64,000 nucleotides of DNA from the NCBI GenBank assembly GCA_046299415.1, contig JBKBII010000004.1, positions 1 to 64,000 of the forward strand, read 5' to 3'. The stretch is from JBKBII01 sp046299415 (GTDB lineage Bacteria > Pseudomonadota > Gammaproteobacteria > Ectothiorhodospirales > Ectothiorhodospiraceae). Positions 34,765 to 43,535 of this stretch are shown here, piece by piece; position 1 is the stretch's first letter; the number at the start of each line of letters is the position of its first letter. The notes under the pieces are model-generated. The model was not told the origin of the DNA, did not search any database, and saw only the letters and a program-made list of their open reading frames with translations. Made by a program: the position numbers and the translations under genes.

Positions 34765-35663
34765 GGCGTAGCCAGTCCAGGGCGTCGATCGAATCCAGTG
34801 TCGTGACGCGAACGACTGGCCGTAACGCGGTTGTGGCCCGGATGCGGGCAGCCCGGGTTTGGGCGGCTTGGGTGATCTTGGGCCTTGTTTTGTTTGTCGG
34901 CGCTTTGCTGTTGCGCATGCCGGCGGGTGTGGTGCTGGACCGCGTTTTCGCGGCGGCTGGTGATCAGGGTGTGACGCTGAGCACGGAGTCGATCGCAGGG
35001 CCTTGGTGGGCGGGCGAAATCGTTGGGCTCGCATGGCGGGCGCAGTCGTCCCCGAATGGTGCGGAAGAGTCGGGTGCTCTCGAGGCCGCGGTCTGGCGGT
35101 GGCGGCCGATGGCGTTACTGCGTGGTGCAGTTGCGTTCGATTTGACGATGACAGTCGCCAGCAGCCGGATCGAGGGTCGGGTCGAGGCGGGCCTCGGTGG
35201 CGTTGCGTTGCACGGTCTCGATGGCGTGCTGTCAGCCGAAGGTGCGATGCGCGTGTGGTCGGGGTGGCCGCTGCTGCTCGACGGCAGGCTCACGGCCGAT
35301 GCTGTCGATGTCGCCCTGCGCCGCGATGGTCGTTTTGGCGCATCGACCGGGCGGCTGTTCTGGCAGGGGGCGGGGGCCGGATTGCCGCGTCCGGTTTCGC
35401 TCGGCGATCAACGGGTTACGTTGAGTGAACGCGATGGGCAGTTGGTGTTGACGTTTGATTCAGGACCCGATGCGACGCTTGCGCTTAGCGGCTCGTTGTA
35501 TCTCGCGGGACCAGCTGGTGATTGGCGTTATGCCGCGGACGTCGAGGCGCGGGTCGATGACTCCGTGGCGGGTCGGCAAGTGGGTCAGGCGCTCGATGCG
35601 CTCGCTGCACCCTCGCGGATCGGTGATCGCGTCTGGCGATTCGTTGTGAATCAGCAGCCTTGA
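34761..35663 (+). CDS. gspN: Type II secretion protein GspN
   Basis: GspN is an accessory inner-membrane T2SS protein present in a subset of systems. One N-terminal membrane helix (A-A-W-V-I-L-G-L-V-L-F-V-G-A-L-L-L) is followed by L-R-M-P-A-G-V-V-L-D-R-V and a beta-rich domain with S-I-A-G-P-W-W-A-G, W-R-W-R-P-M-A-L-L-R-G and G-G-V-A-L-H-G-L-D-G, all GspN-like. 300 residues, slightly long. ATG 34761 overlaps gspM by ATGA. Last gene of the operon. Confidence 0.86.
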   Translation: MRRSQSRASIESSVVTRTTGRNAVVARMRAARVWAAWVILGLVLFVGALLLRMPAGVVLDRVFAAAGDQGVTLSTESIAGPWWAGEIVGLAWRAQSSPNGAEESGALEAAVWRWRPMALLRGAVAFDLTMTVASSRIEGRVEAGLGGVALHGLDGVLSAEGAMRVWSGWPLLLDGRLTADAVDVALRRDGRFGASTGRLFWQGAGAGLPRPVSLGDQRVTLSERDGQLVLTFDSGPDATLALSGSLYLAGPAGDWRYAADVEARVDDSVAGRQVGQALDALAAPSRIGDRVWRFVVNQQP

Positions 35664-35699
35664 GCCCGACACCCCCGAAGCCCCCAGACTCAAAGGCTG
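35655..35699 (+). terminator. Hairpin at the end of the gsp operon
   Basis: CAGCCTTGAG (35655-35664) pairs with CTCAAAGGCTG (35689-35699) with one bulged base, loop 24 nt. The left arm contains the gspN stop. There is no U-tract, so it may be a processing or stability hairpin instead of a classical intrinsic terminator. Confidence 0.4.
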
Positions 35700-36069
35700 G
35701 ATCGGGTGCTTCGATTGCGTGCCATCGGCTGTGGGGTGACGGGAGTGGGAAGACGGCCTCGGGGTTCCGATGACGGGAGCCCGCCCGTGACCTTGAGTGG
35801 ATCCGTGTCGCCTGCGCGCGCGCGGGCGCGCGCCCTCAGCGGGTAGAACCTTGAGAGACGAGTTCGATGTTCGGCGCAGTGGGGGGATGTTGTCGGCGCG
35901 AGACATCGGTTGTCGACGACGTTGAACGACGTGTCGGCGGTGTCACTGTGAAACATCACAGCGTGGGGTCGCCCGTGAAGCTGAACGCTCGTGGGGTCGA
36001 AATTTGCCGGTGGTGCGCAGGCGCCAGAGAGGCCGCGAGGACCGGTTTTGTGATCATTTAGGGGGTGTG
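35700..36069. other. Intergenic with a GC-alternating palindromic run
   Basis: This gap holds an alternating run TGCGCGCGCGCG (35813-35824) adjoining a perfect 12-bp palindrome GGGCGCGCGCCC (35824-35835). No gene recognised. The xth promoter should lie to the right of this. Confidence 0.45.
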
Positions 36070-36879
36070 ATGTCGTCGTCGGTGCGCGTGATGAGCTTCA
36101 ACGCCAATGGTTTGCGTGCCGCAGCGCGCAAGGGCTTTTTCGATTGGCTACGCGGCGCGGATGCCGACGTGATCTGCGTGCAGGAGACGAAGGCGCAGGC
36201 CGTTCAGCTGGCTGACGAGGTGTTTCGTCCGGCGGGTTATGAGGTGGCGTTTGCCGATGCCGAGAAGAAAGGCTACTCGGGCGTGGCGATTTATTCGCGC
36301 GTGCCGCCCGATGCGGTGATCGATTCTGTTGGGTTTGCCGAGGCCGATGCCGAAGGGCGCTATCTGGAGTTTCGCTTCGGGCAGGTGTCGGTCGTGAGCC
36401 TGTATCTGCCGTCGGGATCGTCGGGCGAACATCGCCAAGACTCGAAGTGGCGTTTTCTCGAGTTCTTTGAGCCGTGGTTGGCCGAACGGAGAGTCGATGA
36501 CCGCGAGTGGTTGATCTGCGGCGACTGGAACATCGCGCATCGCGAGATCGATTTGAAGAACTGGAAATCCAATCAGAAGAATTCGGGCTTTCTGCCGGAG
36601 GAGCGCGCGTTTCTCGATCGTATTTTTGAGCAGCAGGGCTGGTGCGATGTGTTTCGACAGCTCGATCCTCGGCCCGAGCGTTATACCTGGTGGTCACAGC
36701 GCGGTCAGGCGCGGACGAATAACGTGGGGTGGCGGATCGATTACCACGTCGCGACACCGGGGCTGGCGGCGGCGGCGCGGGCCACCGCGATCCACGCCGA
36801 GCCACTGCTCTCGGATCATGCACCGTTGGTCGTCGATTACGATCGTGCAGTGTTGCAGGCGCTGGGGTGGCCGCGATGA
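36070..36879 (+). CDS. xth: Exodeoxyribonuclease III (AP endonuclease)
   Basis: This enzyme cuts DNA 5' of abasic sites and removes blocked 3' ends in base-excision repair. Motifs of the ExoIII/APE family: M-S-F-N-A-N-G-L-R-A-A, V-Q-E-T-K-A-Q, L-Y-L-P-S-G, C-G-D-W-N-I-A-H, the D-Y-H-V-A-T-P metal site and the terminal catalytic S-D-H-A-P-L-V-V-D-Y. ATG 36070 follows AGGGGGTG at ideal spacing (269 residues); the open frame back to 36004 is not needed. Its stop overlaps the start of the downstream transporter gene (ATGA). Confidence 0.93.
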   Translation: MSSSVRVMSFNANGLRAAARKGFFDWLRGADADVICVQETKAQAVQLADEVFRPAGYEVAFADAEKKGYSGVAIYSRVPPDAVIDSVGFAEADAEGRYLEFRFGQVSVVSLYLPSGSSGEHRQDSKWRFLEFFEPWLAERRVDDREWLICGDWNIAHREIDLKNWKSNQKNSGFLPEERAFLDRIFEQQGWCDVFRQLDPRPERYTWWSQRGQARTNNVGWRIDYHVATPGLAAAARATAIHAEPLLSDHAPLVVDYDRAVLQALGWPR

Positions 36880-38489
36880 CGTCGCCCGGCTCGCGCAAGG
36901 GACCCGAATCTACTCGCGACAAACGCTCTCGCGATGAGCCGGATCAGCGGCCGCAGGAGGAGTCGCACCCGAGGGGCGACTTCGCGAGTCATGATGTGAC
37001 GATCGATCCGGTCGGTGCTCGCGCCGATGGCTGGCGGGTCTACGGGCATCCGCGCGTGCTCGGCATGTTGTCTCTCGGATTTGCCGCCGGTTTGCCGCTG
37101 TTGCTGACCGGCGGGACGTTCAGCGCTTATCTGCGTGATCTCGGAGTCGAACTGGCGGCGATTGGGTTTTTGTCGTGGGTCGGCATGGCGTACAGCTTCA
37201 AGGTGCTGTGGGCGCCCATCGTCGATCGCGTACGATTGCCTTTCTTGAGCGCTTGGCTTGGCCGCCGGCGTGCCTGGATGCTGGCGGCTCAAGTCGTGAT
37301 CGCGGCGGCGTTGCTGGCGATTGCGTTGCTCGATCCGCGCGAGCAGCTGTGGTGGATCGCGGTGTTTGCCGTACTCACGGCGTTCGCCGCGGCGACTCAG
37401 GATATTGCGATCGATGCTTACCGCATCGAGGCGGTGACAAAAGAGAAACAGGCCGCGATGGCGGCGACTTATGTGACGGGTTACCGCGTGGCGCTGTTGG
37501 CCGCGGGTGCTGGTGCTTTGCACATCGCGGCGCTCGATTTCAGCGGCTTGTTCGCTGGATTGGCCGCTGGTCCGTTTTCTTTTCTGGCGGGCGTGACTGG
37601 CAGCGATCCTGAGCTCTCTGGTTGGTCGGCCGCGTATGCGGTCATGGCGGCACTGATGGCGATTGGAATCATCACGACGCTGATCGTGCGTGAGCCTGAG
37701 GTGAGATCGGCCGATGCCTCGAGTCAGCGTATCGAGGCAAAGTTGGCGGGACTGCCGACTGCGGCGCCGGCGTCAGACGATACCCCGGCACAGCCGTCGG
37801 AGGTGCTCGCCGGAGCATCACTGTGGTTGCGATTACGGGCTTTCGTTGCGGGTGCGATCGTTGCGCCCTTTGTCGAGTTTTTCGCTCGGTTCGGGCGTGT
37901 CGCATTGCTGGTCCTCGCGGTAATCGGCGTGTTTCGTATCGCCGATATCTTCATGGGTGTGATGGCGAACCCGTTCTATCTCGACCTCGGCTTCACCAAG
38001 CAGGAGATCGCCAACATTGCGGCGATGTTCGGCTTGGCGATGACCTTGACCGGTGCCGCGTTGGGCGGGCTGCTGGTCGCCCGCTTCGGTTTGTGGCGCT
38101 TGATGGTCGCGGCTGCACTGCTGGCGCCGCTGACGAATCTCGCGTTTTCGGCATTGGCGCTGACGGGGCCTGATCGTGGCATGCTGATGCTTGCGATCGC
38201 CGCCGATAATTTGAGCGGTGGGCTGGCCATCGCGGTGTTCATTGCCTGGCTCTCGAGCTTGACGCATTCGGCTTACACGGCGACGCAGTACGCGTTGTTT
38301 TCGTCGCTGATGACGTTGCCGGGGCAGTTTTTGGCGGGTTTTACGGGCGTTTATGCCGAGTTTGTCGGCTGGTTCTGGTTCTTTGTCTCGTCGGCCGCGA
38401 TCGGTGTGCCAACGATTCTCCTGGTGCTGTTGCTCGGACGCTACGCGCATCCGGATCGACTACCCCAGCCGGGCCGTGTGGATCCGTAA
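36876..38489 (+). CDS. ampG: AmpG-like MFS permease (muropeptide/PAT family)
   Basis: A polytopic transporter resembling AmpG, which imports GlcNAc-anhydroMurNAc peptides for cell-wall recycling. From ATG 36876: about 60 hydrophilic residues, then F-A-A-G-L-P-L-L-L-T-G-G-T, the family-typical A-A-T-Q-D-I-A-I-D-A-Y-R-I-E motif in helix 4-5, F-R-I-A-D-I-F-M-G-V-M-A-N-P-F-Y and A-L-F-S-S-L-M-T-L-P-G-Q-F. Twelve or more membrane segments over 537 residues. The start overlaps the xth stop (ATGA). Other PAT-type transporters (acetyl-CoA type) share the fold, so the substrate is inferred. Confidence 0.85.
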   Translation: MTSPGSRKGPESTRDKRSRDEPDQRPQEESHPRGDFASHDVTIDPVGARADGWRVYGHPRVLGMLSLGFAAGLPLLLTGGTFSAYLRDLGVELAAIGFLSWVGMAYSFKVLWAPIVDRVRLPFLSAWLGRRRAWMLAAQVVIAAALLAIALLDPREQLWWIAVFAVLTAFAAATQDIAIDAYRIEAVTKEKQAAMAATYVTGYRVALLAAGAGALHIAALDFSGLFAGLAAGPFSFLAGVTGSDPELSGWSAAYAVMAALMAIGIITTLIVREPEVRSADASSQRIEAKLAGLPTAAPASDDTPAQPSEVLAGASLWLRLRAFVAGAIVAPFVEFFARFGRVALLVLAVIGVFRIADIFMGVMANPFYLDLGFTKQEIANIAAMFGLAMTLTGAALGGLLVARFGLWRLMVAAALLAPLTNLAFSALALTGPDRGMLMLAIAADNLSGGLAIAVFIAWLSSLTHSAYTATQYALFSSLMTLPGQFLAGFTGVYAEFVGWFWFFVSSAAIGVPTILLVLLLGRYAHPDRLPQPGRVDP

Positions 38490-39014
38490 CTCGGTGCCGT
38501 GCGGGCTCACATCATCATGGTGCCGAGATGAAGCCGATTGCTCGGCTCAGGTTCTCGCCGCGTCCAGCGCCGCAGCAGTTGTGATAAACACCGGTCAGCG
38601 CGAGTGCGGCTGCGTGTTGATCGGGGGTCTGCGTCAGTTGCTGCACGACGGCGTCGAGTTCGACGAGGATCCGTCGGCCGGCCACATCAGGCACAAGACT
38701 TTCAATCCGGAAGAACGCCGCGATACGTTTTCCGTTGTTTCGATGCTTGGAGCGAGGCTCGAAGAAGCGTTGAGCCCGTCGGTGATCGTGACGACGCGAG
38801 CGAGGGTGGAGCGTGAGGAGCGAGTCGGTCGTTGAGTCGGGCTCCAGAAGGGTGGCCGCGCGATGGCGCGGCGCTTCCGCCATGCATTCGTTGCTCGCCA
38901 CCGCGATTCGAGTCGCGTGGGACGCCGTCGCACGGTTGATGATCGGTGTTCAACGCCCGCCGCAGGGGTCGCGCCCGTGCGCGTGCCGGTGATCGGCCTC
39001 AGGTTTGGGGAGCG
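38490..39014. other. Intergenic between convergent genes, nothing supported
   Basis: This 525-bp gap separates ampG (rightward) and the diguanylate cyclase gene (leftward). A minus-strand frame at 38515-38901 is open but its N-terminal half is Arg/His-rich noise and I could not match its end to any family. Confidence 0.35.
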
Positions 39015-41372
39015 CTAAGGGGCCGTGTGAGCGATGTGGGGAGTGTCAGGCGCGCGGCGTGCGAGTTTGTCAGCGTACGTGTCTCGGTCAGCGATCCGTA
39101 ACAGTTGGGTTAGATCCTCGGCATCGGTCGGGTACCAAGCGGCCCCATGCGATGCGCCGACGGTAAGCGTCTCGGTATCAACCGTCATCACGGTTTCGAG
39201 CGAGTCGATGACGCGCCGGGTAATGGCGGTCAGATGAGCCTGGCGTGGTGCATCATCGTCTGGGAACGGCAGCAGGATGGCAAATTCATCGCCCCCGATG
39301 CGAACGGCGATGTCGCCGGGACGCAGATGTTGTTGAACCCGCTCAGCGACGATGCGCAGTACTTCGTCACCGATCTCATGGCCGAGGCGATCGTTGATCG
39401 GTTTGAAATGGTCGAGGTCGATGTAGACGAGCGCGATGCTTTTGGTACCCCGCGCGCTGATCTCGCGGAAGCCGCGTTCGAGCCGTGTGCGATTGCCTAG
39501 GCCGGTCAGAGCGTCATGCTGTGCGGCGTACTCGGCTTCTTGACGACGGCGACTTTGCGCGGTGATTTCAACGATGACGCCGATCATTTCCTGAGCCGGA
39601 GGCGAGGCTGGGTCGGTGCTGCGTATTCGCATGGCCCGTTGTGTCGCCGGACGGTGGGCTGGACAATCGGGGTTGGCGCGAACCAGTCGAAGAAGGCTTG
39701 AGGTGGTCCGTAAAGAATAGGCTCCGTTATCGAGCTCGTTCGAGGTATTCGAACTCGTGGGCGCTGATGAAACGGCAGGCTCAGCTGCGGGATCGGACGT
39801 GGCCGCTCCGGGCGTTGACGTCTTAGGCCACGACGGCTTTGCCTCAGCGGCTTCTCGCGAAGGCACTCGTACCTCGCATTCGAAAGGCTCATCTGCGTCG
39901 TGTGGCGTGACGGCGGTGATAAACGCCTGCCAGGTTCGTTCACGATCACACTGATCAATGAGGTGGAGCCACGATCTGCCGATCCATTGCTCGCTTGGGC
40001 AGCCCGCGCGCCGGGTCCACGCCGAGTTGAGGTACTGGATGTTTCCCCTTCCGTCGGTCAGAAAAATGATTTCGGGGATCGTTTCAGCCAGGCGTCGATA
40101 ACGTGTCTCCGATTCGATCAGCGCCTGCTGGTAACGCGCCGCGGCGCGAGCGCGCACCCAGGCCAGCAGGGTCAGTGCGCCCCCGAGCAGCGTCGGTGAC
40201 AAAATCGCGACCGCCGTCAGTGGCTTGGGCCATAGTCCGGGCACGGCGGCGAGCTGCCAGCTGCCGTCGGGTAAGTCGACGGTGGTCGTTTGAGCCCATG
40301 AATGATCAAAGGTCGCGGCGTCGCCCTGAAAGACGGCGCCGTCGGCACCGAGTCCATCCACGCCGCGCATGGCGGTCCGCTTTTGCGCCAACCAATCGGC
40401 AACGGTGGGTTGTGCGAGCAGGCGGTCGTAGTAAAACGGTGTCGAGACCATTCCCCAGACGTAAGGAACGGAATCTTGGTGGGTTTGGCCGTCGTGGATC
40501 GGTGCGTCGCCTGCCGCTGAGCTGCGATCGAGATCGTCGATGGCCGCGTCGCTGGCGGTCACGATGGCGTGTCGCGTCGATGTGGACGACGGGGCGGTTG
40601 GGGGCGGCGCGTCCTGACGTGGCCAGGGTGAATCGGTGCCGAGAACGATTGACGGGGCGCTTTTTCGCCAGATCGGGACGCGATGAATCAGGCCCGTGCC
40701 ACCCTGAATCAAGGGCACCGGCCCGGCAAGAACCGCCTGTCCGCCTTCAAGCACCCGCTGTACGGAGCCTCGCTGATCGTGGATGGACAGCAAATCGACA
40801 CCGAGAACGGCTTCGTTGCCCTCGATGGGATGTGCCGCGATCACTGTGCTGTATTGGGTGATGGCGACGACACGAATCAGCGAGGTTTGGCGTAACAGAC
40901 GGTCTGCGACCCGATGGAATGCGTCGAGGTTGATGTGGTCGGCTGCTTCGAGCTCGGCGACCAAGGCGATGGTGAGATTGAGTGAGCTGTTGAGAGCGGA
41001 TTCGAGCGCCGCGCGCACGTCGCTGAGTTGATCGAGGCTGTCCTGTTTCGCGTTCTCGACATGGGCTTGTGTGATCAGCGCTGAGATGGCAAGCCCGAGA
41101 AAAAACGGCAAGACGCTGGCCACGAGTCCGCGCGATCGGTCGGGGTCGCTAAGCGGTTTACTGGGGCGCTGGTTCGATGGGTCGGTCTGCGCCGCGGTTG
41201 ATGCGACGTCTGCGTTGCAGGGTGCCGCTGGTGAGCCAATGGAGGTCTCATCGTGCCCGCCGTCGGCTGAGGCCGCGATTGGTAAAGCTATCGGCTGGGC
41301 GTCGCGAGAGAGGTGGTTGTGGGCTGATTCGGTCGACGCCACCACGGGCGTTGAAGAGGCGCTCATCGTCAC
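39015..41372 (-). CDS. Membrane diguanylate cyclase with CHASE-like sensor, PAS and GGDEF domains
   Basis: Makes c-di-GMP from GTP. Layout over 785 residues: a disordered N-terminus (1-80); a membrane helix (about 82-100, L-V-A-S-V-L-P-F-F-L-G-L-A-I-S-A-L); a periplasmic CHASE-like domain (about 105-365); a second helix (A-I-L-S-P-T-L-L-G-G-A-L-T-L-L-A-W); PAS (about 415-490, E-T-I-P-E-I-I-F-L-T-D); a Ser/Pro/Ala-rich stretch; and GGDEF. The active-site G-G-D-E-F (693-697) is intact, and R-P-G-D (684-687) is a proper I-site five residues ahead, predicting product inhibition. The start is GTG 41372 or ATG 41366. Just downstream of a rhodanese gene. Confidence 0.88.
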   Translation of the reverse strand: MTMSASSTPVVASTESAHNHLSRDAQPIALPIAASADGGHDETSIGSPAAPCNADVASTAAQTDPSNQRPSKPLSDPDRSRGLVASVLPFFLGLAISALITQAHVENAKQDSLDQLSDVRAALESALNSSLNLTIALVAELEAADHINLDAFHRVADRLLRQTSLIRVVAITQYSTVIAAHPIEGNEAVLGVDLLSIHDQRGSVQRVLEGGQAVLAGPVPLIQGGTGLIHRVPIWRKSAPSIVLGTDSPWPRQDAPPPTAPSSTSTRHAIVTASDAAIDDLDRSSAAGDAPIHDGQTHQDSVPYVWGMVSTPFYYDRLLAQPTVADWLAQKRTAMRGVDGLGADGAVFQGDAATFDHSWAQTTTVDLPDGSWQLAAVPGLWPKPLTAVAILSPTLLGGALTLLAWVRARAAARYQQALIESETRYRRLAETIPEIIFLTDGRGNIQYLNSAWTRRAGCPSEQWIGRSWLHLIDQCDRERTWQAFITAVTPHDADEPFECEVRVPSREAAEAKPSWPKTSTPGAATSDPAAEPAVSSAPTSSNTSNELDNGAYSLRTTSSLLRLVRANPDCPAHRPATQRAMRIRSTDPASPPAQEMIGVIVEITAQSRRRQEAEYAAQHDALTGLGNRTRLERGFREISARGTKSIALVYIDLDHFKPINDRLGHEIGDEVLRIVAERVQQHLRPGDIAVRIGGDEFAILLPFPDDDAPRQAHLTAITRRVIDSLETVMTVDTETLTVGASHGAAWYPTDAEDLTQLLRIADRDTYADKLARRAPDTPHIAHTAP

Positions 41373-41373
41373 C

Positions 41374-41736
41374 CTAGTACACTGGCATGCGAGGGTCGAG
41401 ATCGCGAGCGATGGCGTCGATTCCCCCGTCTAGATTCCACACGCGACCGTAGCCGTTGCGTTCGAGAAAACCGGCGACCGCGCGGGAACGCACGCCGTGG
41501 TGACAGAGCACGACGACGTCGTGATGCGGCGGCAAGACGTCCGCCAGCTCGGTTAGGCGGGTGGCAATGTCGCTCATGGGCCAATGCGTGACGCGAAAGG
41601 CCCCGGGATCGAGTCTGGCGAGATCGAGCTCCCAAGACTCCCGAACGTCGAGAACGGCCGGACAATCATCGATTGCCTCGGAAGGCGGATGCCCGCTGTT
41701 CCATCGTTCGAGAGCCCGCGGAGATAGTTGGCGCAT
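41374..41736 (-). CDS. Single-domain rhodanese-like protein
   Basis: A 120-residue sulfurtransferase-type protein. Rhodanese landmarks: L-D-V-R-E-S-W-E-L (CH2A-like), L-P-P-H-H-D-V-V-V-L-C-H-H-G-V-R-S-R-A-V-A with a six-residue active loop C-H-H-G-V-R, and N-L-D-G-G-I-D-A-I. The catalytic Cys is present. ATG 41736 (M-R-Q-L-S-P-R-A-L-E) is preferred; the frame is open to 41880 without homology. The stop lies one base before the diguanylate cyclase GTG, so the two are probably one transcript. GlpE-like proteins have this size; the real sulfur acceptor is unknown. Confidence 0.85.
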   Translation of the reverse strand: MRQLSPRALERWNSGHPPSEAIDDCPAVLDVRESWELDLARLDPGAFRVTHWPMSDIATRLTELADVLPPHHDVVVLCHHGVRSRAVAGFLERNGYGRVWNLDGGIDAIARDLDPRMPVY

Positions 41737-42196
41737 CGTTGACTTGCCGTTTGTGTGCTGTGGTAACTGGAAACCCCAAGGCCGCGCCTTTGCAGAAACG
41801 ACCGGCGAATGCAACGCATGGGCGTTGATCGGATCGGCGACCTGTCGAGTGCTGTGATGTTTGATCGATGAGGCACCCAAGGTCGATAAAGACTAATCCG
41901 AAAGGACTGTTGCGGCCACTTGTTTGATCCTCGAGCGCGTTGATTTATCGCGAGTCGCTGGCGACGATCATCCGCATCCTGCTGCGGTGCGATCAGGCGA
42001 TTTGGGAAATGACTCGACCTCGACCGCAGCGCTGAAGTACAGGTCGACCATCACTCAAATTTTGATGGCCCCTACCAACACTCAGGCACGTATTGGAGAG
42101 CGCCTACGCCTTGCCGGTTCGGGGCGCGGCATACGCTCGATCGTGCACTCGATGAGCGCCCGTTGGCGACCTCGGTGGTTGAGCGCATAGGCCCAG
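41737..42196. other. Intergenic between divergent genes
   Basis: The gap lies between leftward rhodanese and rightward marR. No gene recognised. The right end merges into an A+T-rich segment listed separately. Confidence 0.35.
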
Positions 42197-42232
42197 CTAA
42201 TTTGTTTTCTATAAAACTTTTTGCTACAAAAG
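42197..42232 (+). promoter_or_regulatory. A+T-rich promoter/operator candidate upstream of marR
   Basis: In a GC-rich neighbourhood this 36-bp stretch is about three-quarters A+T. It contains TATAAA (42210-42215) as a possible -10 and an inverted repeat CTTTT-N6-AAAAG (42217-42221 and 42228-42232) ending 6 bp before the marR ATG. MarR proteins usually bind such palindromes in their own promoter, so autoregulation is a reasonable guess. No -35 at good spacing was found. Confidence 0.4.
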
Positions 42233-42238
42233 GCTGCG

Positions 42239-43033
42239 ATGACTAAGCCGCGACACATCTCAACGGGCTCTACGACCTCCATTGCCAGGCAGCCCGCCGG
42301 GCCCGCCGACATCCTGCCGGCGCCTGTCGCAGCGAACCCGGCCGGAGCGACATCAGGCAATGTGCGGCGTGAAGCGCGTCGGATCGACGGGCTGTCTGTG
42401 CCGACCCCGGCGGACCGTCGCGTCGCGGCTCGGAAAGCGGATTCGATCGCTGAGGATGGGCCGGAAGGCGCGGAGGCGACCGCGACGAGCGTTATACGCC
42501 GGTTGCGCGTTGTGATGCGAGCGCTGCAGGGGCATTCACGGGCGGTCGAGCAGGCTTGTGGTGTCAGCGCTACGGCGCTGTGGGCTCTGTGGGAAATCGA
42601 CCGCGCCGGAGGCTTGCGGGCGAACGACCTCGCGCGGCGCTTGGCCGTGCACCCGTCGACCGTGTCAAATCTCCTCGATCGCCTCGAATCAGTGGACTGC
42701 ATCCGGCGATCCCGCGGCCGAAACGATCAGCGTGTGGTGTGTGTCGAGGCGACTGATACCGGGCGTGAGCTTCTGGCGAAGGCGCCAGGTGAGCCACAGG
42801 GGCTCTTGTTGGCGGCAATCAATCGCCTCAACGAAGGTCAGCGAGAAGCGTTGCTGGCTTCTTTGGATGAGTTGATTGGGAGGCTGCCGCCGACTGCTGT
42901 CGATGATTCGCGTCAGCTGTTCAACGAACAACACGTGATTCAGCGCGGAGGGGCAAACAGCGCGGCGGATCGGCGACAAAACAAGGTGCGACGCTGCGGC
43001 AACGATCAACTCGTCGACGCCGACGCTGGTTGA
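42239..43033 (+). CDS. MarR family transcriptional regulator with extra N- and C-terminal segments
   Basis: The winged-helix core (about residues 85-200) shows V-I-R-R-L-R-V-V-M-R-A-L-Q, L-W-A-L-W-E-I-D-R-A-G-G-L-R-A-N-D-L-A-R-R-L (first helices), the recognition helix H-P-S-T-V-S-N-L-L-D-R-L, the wing R-R-S-R-G-R-N-D-Q-R-V-V and the dimerisation helices L-L-L-A-A-I-N-R-L-N. About 80 unconserved residues precede the core and about 45 follow it; MarR proteins are normally about 150 residues. ATG 42239 chosen. It heads the rightward cluster of carbamoyl/amide genes and may sense a related metabolite. Confidence 0.85.
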   Translation: MTKPRHISTGSTTSIARQPAGPADILPAPVAANPAGATSGNVRREARRIDGLSVPTPADRRVAARKADSIAEDGPEGAEATATSVIRRLRVVMRALQGHSRAVEQACGVSATALWALWEIDRAGGLRANDLARRLAVHPSTVSNLLDRLESVDCIRRSRGRNDQRVVCVEATDTGRELLAKAPGEPQGLLLAAINRLNEGQREALLASLDELIGRLPPTAVDDSRQLFNEQHVIQRGGANSAADRRQNKVRRCGNDQLVDADAG

Positions 43034-43535
43034 GATTTTCTGACGGCTTGCAGGAGTCGATGACTGAGAGTCAAGGGCTGATGGAGACCAAAGAGCGAGC
43101 CACGAGGGTGATTAGCGATCAATGGGTCGGCCCGCGAGTGTTGTGATGCAGCGATCTTGCTGCGAGTGGCTTGAGAGCGGGGTCGAGCGTCGGGGCTGTC
43201 CGCCTGACACAGCGGTTGGTGCCACATCGGGGACGATCGAGAGGCGCGCTGAAGGCTGCGGACGCTGTGGTGTCAAGAGGATGGACGCACGACACGCGAG
43301 CTGGATTTGTGCGGGGATCAGGACGGGAGCGACAGCTACGCTCGACAGGTGGTGGCGGGATGAGCCGCGAGCCACGGCACCGTGCCAGCCCGCTCAATGA
43401 TGCGCTCACGTTTGCGTGAGAGATGACGCACGCGGTTGAGCCGGCGAACGGCCTCGGGACCTGGCTCGGCATCAAATGCGCAAGGAACCGAGCAAGGGAT
43501 TGAGTGATCGTCAACCCCACCAGGGAGCGGAAGCG
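43034..43535. other. Intergenic, nothing recognised
   Basis: A 500-bp gap between marR and the FN3-type gene. Short frames on both strands lack family content. Confidence 0.35.

Noticed and set aside
38515..38901. 128-codon minus-strand frame between ampG and the diguanylate cyclase
   Set aside because: Its last third looks protein-like, but the N-terminal half is Arg/His noise and no family was recognised.
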